Part shown: positions 62,388-64,000 of the stretch, in pieces
Position numbering within the stretch: the stretch's first letter is position 1
Layout of the letters: every line of letters begins with the position of its first letter
NCBI RefSeq assembly: GCF_003471165.1
Contig: NZ_QRIL01000001.1
Coordinates: forward strand, 1 to 64,000
Origin: Ruminococcus sp. AM22-13
GTDB lineage: Bacteria > Bacillota > Clostridia > Lachnospirales > Lachnospiraceae
Length of the DNA: 64,000 nucleotides
Reading direction: 5' to 3'
The notes under the pieces: generated by a model
What the model saw: the letters and a program-made list of their open reading frames with translations, nothing else
The model's database searches: none
What the model was told of the DNA's origin: nothing
Program-made: the position numbers and the translations under genes

Positions 62388-63767
62388 ATGGAAAAACATG
62401 AAATGATGAGTCTGGAAGACTCCAAACAGCTTCGTGAAAGAATGAGATTCTTTGAACAGGAACTGCTCAAGAATCATCATATTGATCCCAATCTGTATGT
62501 AGAATATGATGTAAAAAGAGGTCTGCGTGACTCCGCAGGTAAGGGTGTCCTTACAGGTCTTACAGAAATTTCTGATGTCAACGGCTACAATCTGATCAAC
62601 GGAAGACAGATCCCGGCTGATGGTCGTTTATACTATCAGGGAATTAACGTACAGGATATCATCAGCGGCCTGAAGGGCAGACGTTTTGGCTTTGAAGAAA
62701 CTATCTATCTTTTGATTTTTGGGAAGCTTCCGGATAAGGATGAACTTTCCAGATTTCTGGATGTAATGTTTGATATGGAAGATCTGGGTGGTCGTTTTGT
62801 CCGTGACGTAGTTATGAAAGGAACGAATGCCAATATCATGAATGCTATGCAGCGTTGTGTCCTTGCACTTTATACATATGATGATAATCCGGAAGATATT
62901 TCTCCTGAGAATGTACTTCGCCAGTCACTGGAACTGATCGCGAAACTTCCTGAGATTGCAGTATATTCTTATCATGCATATCGCCATTTCCGTAAGGATG
63001 ATACTTTATTTATCCGTAATCCACAGAGAGGACTTTCCCTTGCAGAGAATATCCTTCTTATGCTTCGTCCGGATGGAAAATATACAGAACTGGAGGCAAA
63101 AGTTCTGGATATTGCGCTGATTCTTCATGCTGAGCATGGCGGTGGTAATAACTCTACTTTTACAACTCATGTAGTAACTTCTTCAGGTACAGATACTTAC
63201 TCTTCCACTGCTGCATCAATCGGATCGCTGAAAGGTCCTCGTCACGGTGGTGCAAACCTGAAAGTTCAGAATATGTTCTCAGATCTGAAGGCACATGTAG
63301 AGCACTGGGATAATGAAGATGAGATTGTTGATTATCTTCAGAAAGTTCTGAATAAAGAGGCATTTGACCATGCAGGACTGATCTATGGTATGGGACATGC
63401 GGTCTATACGCTTTCTGATCCTCGTGAAGTGATTCTGAAACGTTTTGCTCAGGCACTGGCTGAGGAGAAAGGAATGACGGAGGAATTTGATCTCTACGAC
63501 AAAGTTGAAGGAATTGCCGGAAAACTGATTATGGAGCATAGAAAACTGTTCAAAAATGTCTGCTCTAACGTAGACTTCTACAGTGGATTTGTATATAGCA
63601 TGCTTGGCATTCCGGAAGAGTTGTTTACTCCGATTTTCGCCATCGCACGTATGCCTGGCTGGAGTGCTCACCGTCTGGAAGAGCTGATTAATGCAAATAA
63701 GATCATTCGTCCGGCTTATAAGTATGTGGGACATCATACAGATTTTGTTGCTTTTGATGAAAGATAA
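62388..63767 (+). CDS. Citrate synthase
   Basis: The protein has 459 residues from ATG 62388 (GAGGAAAG upstream); the frame is open further up, but that part crosses the leader hairpin. Catalytic elements are present: LHAEHGGGNNSTFTTHVVTS (His), GPRHGGAN, YGMGHAVYTLSDPR (His, Asp region) and PGWSAHRLEE (Arg). It condenses oxaloacetate with acetyl-CoA. The long N-terminal extension (about 70 residues before GLTEISDVNGYNL) is typical of the Clostridial type. It is monocistronic; no aconitase or isocitrate dehydrogenase gene is in view. Confidence 0.95.
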   Translation: MEKHEMMSLEDSKQLRERMRFFEQELLKNHHIDPNLYVEYDVKRGLRDSAGKGVLTGLTEISDVNGYNLINGRQIPADGRLYYQGINVQDIISGLKGRRFGFEETIYLLIFGKLPDKDELSRFLDVMFDMEDLGGRFVRDVVMKGTNANIMNAMQRCVLALYTYDDNPEDISPENVLRQSLELIAKLPEIAVYSYHAYRHFRKDDTLFIRNPQRGLSLAENILLMLRPDGKYTELEAKVLDIALILHAEHGGGNNSTFTTHVVTSSGTDTYSSTAASIGSLKGPRHGGANLKVQNMFSDLKAHVEHWDNEDEIVDYLQKVLNKEAFDHAGLIYGMGHAVYTLSDPREVILKRFAQALAEEKGMTEEFDLYDKVEGIAGKLIMEHRKLFKNVCSNVDFYSGFVYSMLGIPEELFTPIFAIARMPGWSAHRLEELINANKIIRPAYKYVGHHTDFVAFDER

Positions 63768-63785
63768 TTTTATATAAGAAATATT

Positions 63786-63819
63786 ACAGGCTGCGGTTGA
63801 ATCAGCAGCCTGTTTTTTA
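63786..63819 (+). terminator. Terminator of citrate synthase
   Basis: ACAGGCTGC and GCAGCCTGT form a 9-bp stem followed by TTTTTAT, 18 bp after the stop codon. Confidence 0.9.
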
Positions 63820-63866
63820 TCGCTTGCGGGGTTTTGTTAAAGAATAAGTATTCTTAGAGCAAAATG

Positions 63867-63920
63867 AACAAAATGCATTTCCGGGGAAGTGATTCTCTCA
63901 GAAATGCATTTTGTTTATTT
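63867..63920. terminator. Bidirectional terminator
   Basis: AACAAAATGCATTTC and GAAATGCATTTTGTT are perfect 15-bp arms with T-rich tails on both strands. It probably ends the minus-strand gene whose stop is at 63948. Confidence 0.85.
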
Positions 63921-63947
63921 TGACTTATTATTATGGAAGTAAATTAT

Positions 63948-64000
63948 TTAGTCCTGCTTTACATTAAATGCTTTCATTCCAGGATATACTGCGCTTGCGC
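63948..64000 (-). CDS. eno: C-terminal end of a gene, probably enolase (partial)
   Basis: The last 16 codons of a minus-strand gene enter from the right edge: ASAVYPGMKAFNVKQD, then TAA. Enolases of Clostridia end in a similar pattern (A-x-Y-x-G-x-x-x-F-N). With so few residues, the assignment is tentative. The strong terminator beyond it fits a highly expressed gene. Confidence 0.4.
   Translation of the reverse strand, partial: ASAVYPGMKAFNVKQD

Overview
The window looks like a chromosome segment of a gut Lachnospiraceae bacterium (Clostridia, Bacillota; Blautia/Roseburia-like, genus not decidable here). Reasons: low to moderate GC, AAGGAGG-type ribosome binding sites, a SepF/YlmH/YggS division block, L27 with the Firmicutes N-terminal extension next to its Prp protease, CUT1 sugar uptake genes with YesM/YesN regulators, and several secreted repeat proteins.

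Layout. (1) 1-2.2 kb: an IS200/IS605-type element (58-1774) interrupts an unrecognised gene. Both junctions can be read and the host frame restored. (2) 2.25-3.33 kb: tyrosine recombinase. (3) 3.56-9.70 kb: a 6.1 kb segment bounded by near-perfect terminal inverted repeats and a perfect 13-bp direct repeat. It holds a large secreted protein, surface-protein debris and an IS66 transposase relic but no intact transposase, so it looks like a mobile cassette. (4) 9.9-21 kb: thioesterase, M23 endopeptidase, AI-2E exporter-like protein, cytidylate-kinase-like protein, then rluD-lspA-aroB-ylmH-sepF-yggS and a HlyD-like protein. (5) 21-30.7 kb: lexA, rsfS-yqeK-nadD-yhbY-obg, rpmA-prp-rplU, rng and two radical-SAM-associated genes. 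(6) 31-44.8 kb: a host-glycan utilisation locus with GH95 and GH29 fucosidases, ABC permeases and binding protein, a YesM/YesN two-component pair, a GH112 galacto-N-biose/lacto-N-biose phosphorylase and an AraC regulator. (7) 44.8-62 kb: an accessory stretch with truncated secreted genes, a second IS605 relic whose TnpB is fused to a signal peptide, RidA, YmaF, an AEC transporter, a GH13 enzyme with an odd tail, a GGDEF-GGDEF-EAL protein, FeoA, two Uma2 genes, an HTH protein and a secreted ComEC-like protein. (8) 62-64 kb: citrate synthase behind a terminator-like leader hairpin, and what looks like the C-terminus of enolase at the edge.

How the genes work together. The fucosidases would remove fucose from milk or mucin glycans, the ABC permeases would import the core sugars (no ATPase is encoded, so a shared MsmK-type ATPase is expected), and GH112 would phosphorolyse galacto-N-biose or lacto-N-biose inside the cell. 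The YesM/YesN and AraC proteins would control this.

The most unusual features are repeats. A family of 107-145 bp palindromic elements has GTTACTGTTCAC termini; two copies are flanked by perfect 8-bp target duplications. The same termini bracket an IS66 transposase relic, which suggests IS66-type mobilisation.
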